DNA from: SAR202 cluster bacterium
GTDB lineage: Bacteria; Chloroflexota; Dehalococcoidia; Lucifugimonadales; UBA2985
DNA: 36,567 bases
NCBI GenBank assembly: GCA_009391535.1
Contig: VFHP01000023.1
Location: 75,578 to 112,144 of the forward strand
Direction of reading: 5' to 3'
Positions 34,974-36,567 of this stretch are shown here, in pieces (position 1 is the stretch's first letter; each line of letters opens with the position of its first letter). The notes under the pieces are model-generated. The model was not told where the DNA came from. It searched no databases and was given only the letters and a program-made list of their open reading frames with translations. The translations under genes and the position numbers were made by a program.

Positions 34974-34995
34974 ATAGCATTGAAGGCCGTTTGCC

Positions 34996-35024
34996 TTGAC
35001 ACTGATATCGTGGTCACGTACCAT
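34996..35024 (+). promoter_or_regulatory. Sigma-70-like promoter of the tRNA-Phe/tRNA-Gly pair
   Basis: A perfect -35 TTGACA (34996-35001) and TACCAT (35019-35024) are 17 bases apart, ending nine bases before the tRNA-Phe 5' end. Confidence 0.65.
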
Positions 35025-35033
35025 GATTTTGAC

Positions 35034-35106
35034 GCCGAGGTAGCTCAGGTGGTAGAGCACGGCACTGAAAATGCCGGTGTCGCCAGTTCGACTCTGGCCC
35101 TCGGCA
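35034..35106 (+). tRNA. tRNA-Phe (anticodon GAA)
   Basis: Acceptor GCCGAGG pairs perfectly with CCTCGGC, the D stem is GCTC/GAGC, the anticodon stem CGGCA/TGCCG encloses CTGAAAA (anticodon GAA), and the T arm is GCCAG-TTCGACT-CTGGC with discriminator A. CCA is not encoded. tRNA-Gly follows 18 bases later. Confidence 0.96.
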
Positions 35107-35124
35107 CTTTTTGGCTTCTGAAGA

Positions 35125-35196
35125 GCGGAAGTGGCTCAGTGGTAGAGCATCTCCTTGCCAAGGAGAGGGTCGTGGGTTCGAATCCCATCTTCCGCT
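35125..35196 (+). tRNA. tRNA-Gly (anticodon GCC), CCA encoded
   Basis: Acceptor GCGGAAG pairs with CTTCCGC, the D stem is GCTC/GAGC, the anticodon stem TCTCC/GGAGA encloses TTGCCAA (anticodon GCC), and the T arm is GTGGG-TTCGAAT-CCCAT with discriminator T. Unlike the other two tRNAs here, CCA is encoded (35197-35199). A terminator and an accessory region follow directly. Confidence 0.96.
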
Positions 35197-35218
35197 CCAT
35201 TAAATCAGGCGTAAAATA

Positions 35219-35252
35219 AGCCCTCTCGTTAATTTGAGAGGGCTATATTTTT
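35219..35252 (+). terminator. Intrinsic terminator of the tRNA pair
   Basis: A perfect 9-bp stem AGCCCTCTC (35219-35227) with GAGAGGGCT (35236-35244) encloses an 8-base loop and is followed by a T-run at 35248-35252. It marks the end of the tRNA transcript. Confidence 0.88.
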
Positions 35253-35257
35253 GCCTA

Positions 35258-35277
35258 GTCCTACAATTAGTCCTACA
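35258..35277. repeat. Left copy of a 20-bp direct repeat flanking the DUF3883 gene
   Basis: GTCCTACAATTAGTCCTACA contains two GTCCTACA units 12 bases apart. The right copy at 36433-36452 matches 18 of 20 positions with the same internal spacing. The second unit also starts an inverted repeat TCCTACA-GTT-TGTAGGA (35271-35287). Possible attachment or target-site remnants next to tRNA-Gly. Confidence 0.7.
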
Positions 35278-35326
35278 GTTTGTAGGAAAAGTGGGTTTAT
35301 CTACGAGTCAGACGGCATGATCCAGT

Positions 35327-36361
35327 TTAGGAATCTGATACTGGGTAATATTTAAAACCAATAGCCTCTAAGAAGCCCGATTCAACATCGAATGGATCGT
35401 ATATCTTCTCTTTTCCGTCCGTAGCATACAAATCTTCTGACTCATCTCTTTTAAGCACTAGATCATATACAATATATAGAACAGTTCTGTCGTAGTATTT
35501 GGCATGTGTTACTTCATTTTTTGTTAGTAGAACGCTAGAGCCGTCTCCGGTTGTACCTTTAACTTCTACATGAATCTCGATTCCGTCAAAGTTAGTACAG
35601 CGCAAATCATAAGATTGTTTAGATGATACATCCTCTACATGCCACCCGTGACTTTCATAGTAATTTACTGCCATGGCCATTGACTCTTTCTCTACTGCTT
35701 GCCTTGATTCAGTAGTTGCAAAACCTTGTCCTCGTTGTCCTCTTTGCCTAGCATTAATTGAGGCTTCGACTTCGGCCACAGGATTTCCTTGAATAGATGA
35801 GCTATGTTTAATTGGTATGGCCAATTTATATAAGCCCACGAAAAGTTCCAGGTCCTCTCTCAATTCTTCTTCTTGCGGTAATGAATCTACAGAGTAATCT
35901 TTAGCAACAACAGTTCCGGCAGCGTAAGCTTTCTGACGCCATCCTCCACCGAGCTGTAAATTTCTATTGAGGTCGATTATTAATTCCGCTGGTAATCCAC
36001 TGCGAATATCATTTGCAAGCCTAGTAAGTTCCATAATTGCATTCTTAGATCCAAGCCTTTTGGATATTGATTCAACTCCATGCGCCAAGGATAAGGTAAC
36101 TTTTTCTAAGTTGCTCGAAAATAGATAAACTACATATAACCCGTTTTGTACCGACTTAGTTTCATTTGGAGACAAAACTGCAATCCAAGGAGTAAAAGTT
36201 GCAGTACCCATACCTCCACTACCTTTTATAACAAATTCCGTTCCAACGTGTTCGTCCAAATATGTGCTTGCAGAGCGGAGCATTGACTGTGTGGGAGTAG
36301 AGGTACCATCATTCCTATCATAATTTTGGGCTATGTTGGATATATATTCCCTAATATCCAT
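35327..36361 (-). CDS. McrB-N-like / DUF3883 (PD-(D/E)xK-like) protein, putative restriction or defense nuclease
   Basis: The 344-residue protein has two parts. Residues about 1-175 resemble the MrcB_N/DUF3578 domain that recognises modified DNA in McrB-type type IV restriction systems (TFTPWIAVLSPNETKSVQNGLYVVYLFS). Residues about 220-340 are a DUF3883-type domain with a nuclease-like core, Asp252 (SYDLRC) and Glu266-x-Lys268 (HVEVKGTTG), the PD-(D/E)xK pattern. A single protein that reads modified DNA and cuts it is a reasonable inference, not proven. No McrB GTPase or methylase gene is nearby. The ATG at 36361 was chosen because GGGGGTGA (36367-36374) sits five bases upstream; a GTG at 36370 would fall inside that site. 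It lies between 20-bp direct repeats behind tRNA-Gly. Confidence 0.8.
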   Translation of the reverse strand: MDIREYISNIAQNYDRNDGTSTPTQSMLRSASTYLDEHVGTEFVIKGSGGMGTATFTPWIAVLSPNETKSVQNGLYVVYLFSSNLEKVTLSLAHGVESISKRLGSKNAIMELTRLANDIRSGLPAELIIDLNRNLQLGGGWRQKAYAAGTVVAKDYSVDSLPQEEELREDLELFVGLYKLAIPIKHSSSIQGNPVAEVEASINARQRGQRGQGFATTESRQAVEKESMAMAVNYYESHGWHVEDVSSKQSYDLRCTNFDGIEIHVEVKGTTGDGSSVLLTKNEVTHAKYYDRTVLYIVYDLVLKRDESEDLYATDGKEKIYDPFDVESGFLEAIGFKYYPVSDS

Positions 36362-36432
36362 AATACTCACCCCCTCATTTGATTACTTAATTATATCATC
36401 ACCATTTTTTGGGAAACGTTAGCTTAGCCAAA

Positions 36433-36452
36433 GTCCTACAGTTTGTCCTACA
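36433..36452. repeat. Right copy of the 20-bp direct repeat flanking the DUF3883 gene
   Basis: GTCCTACAGTTTGTCCTACA, with GTCCTACA units again 12 bases apart and in the same orientation as the left copy (1,175 bases away). AGTCCTACAGTTTGT (36432-36446) is identical over 15 bases to 35269-35283. Confidence 0.7.
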
Positions 36453-36508
36453 ACACCGAGAGACATGGAAGAACATGTAGGGGATATGTTGTGCCTATAT
36501 CTTCTACA

Positions 36509-36520
36509 TTTGGTATAATT
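36509..36520 (+). promoter_or_regulatory. Candidate extended -10 promoter of the last gene
   Basis: TATAAT at 36514-36519 is preceded by TGG (extended -10), 28 bases before the GTG start at 36548. TTGTGC (36489-36494) lies 19 bases before it as a weak -35. Confidence 0.45.
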
Positions 36521-36547
36521 GGGTGATTGGTTCCATAGGAGGGGTTA

Positions 36548-36567
36548 GTGAACCTAAAGGCTGTCAG
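36548..36567 (+). CDS. First codons of a gene running off the window, possibly a serine recombinase
   Basis: A GTG at 36548 has a strong AGGAGG (36537-36542) five bases upstream and a plausible promoter. Six codons are visible (MNLKAV). Many serine recombinases start with MKAVIYARVS-like sequence, and a recombinase next to tRNA-Gly and direct repeats would make sense. Six residues are far too few for a family call, so this is a guess. Confidence 0.35.

Noticed and set aside
34980..35219. Open frame of 79 codons on the plus strand
   Set aside because: It runs straight through tRNA-Phe and tRNA-Gly, which fold perfectly; the frame is an accident of the tRNA sequences.
35271..35287. TCCTACA-GTT-TGTAGGA as a terminator for the DUF3883 gene
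   Set aside because: No T-run follows on the minus strand, and the sequence is better explained as part of the repeated GTCCTACA motif.

Overview
The window is a densely coded, AT-rich bacterial chromosome segment that begins and ends inside genes. Gene content suggests a marine-type Chloroflexota bacterium near the SAR202/Dehalococcoidia lineage. This is an inference from gene repertoire: an enolase-superfamily dehydratase, a lone molybdenum hydroxylase large subunit, FAH and SDR enzymes, FG-GAP/UnbV lipoproteins, a Re-citrate-synthase-like protein, and frequent TTG/GTG starts. There is no rRNA or marker tree here to prove it.

Layout. Positions 1-1569: the tail of a + strand gene, then a minus-strand pair (SDR oxidoreductase, family 5 uracil-DNA glycosylase). 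1788-5915: a plus-strand catabolic-looking group (xanthine-dehydrogenase-like molybdopterin subunit, MoaD/ThiS-like protein, fumarylacetoacetate-hydrolase-family protein, small dimeric alpha/beta-barrel protein). 5945-8005: lipB-folP-folK, meeting a convergent Trm112-like gene and a CopD-like membrane protein. 8864-9994: a mandelate racemase/muconate lactonizing family enzyme. 10021-11234: the classic infC-rpmI-rplT operon with a recognisable promoter and an apparent AUA start codon for IF-3. 11411-16648: an unusual surface block of a membrane-anchored HExxH peptidase and two FG-GAP/ASPIC-UnbV lipoproteins. 16781-23307: a tightly packed housekeeping run ybeY-dnaX-ebfC-recR-recO, then oadG-like and oadB-like genes and metF. 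23336-28255: a variant metallophosphoesterase, tRNA-Ala, an IlvD/Edd dehydratase, tatA facing tatB/tatC, and an endonuclease III-related glycosylase. 28406-34973: acetyl-CoA synthetase, a citrate (Re)-synthase-like enzyme, then fabF and folC on the minus strand and a YqeK-like HD hydrolase. 35034-36567: tRNA-Phe, tRNA-Gly and a strong terminator, followed by a probable small accessory insertion carrying an McrB-N/DUF3883 nuclease-like gene between 20-bp direct repeats, and the first codons of another gene.

How they work together. Folate and one-carbon functions recur (folP, folK, folC, metF). DNA replication and repair is well represented (dnaX, ebfC, recR, recO, a UDG, an EndoIII relative). 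Acetyl-CoA synthetase next to a citrate-forming enzyme suggests acetate entry into the TCA cycle. The OadG/OadB pair suggests a sodium-pumping decarboxylase whose alpha subunit lies elsewhere. The most interesting parts are the AUA-initiated infC, the repeat-flanked nuclease gene behind tRNA-Gly, the metallopeptidase plus paired UnbV lipoprotein block, and the inverted repeat in the acetyl-CoA synthetase promoter. No CRISPR array, rRNA or insertion sequence was found. No gene-free stretch exceeds about 300 bases.
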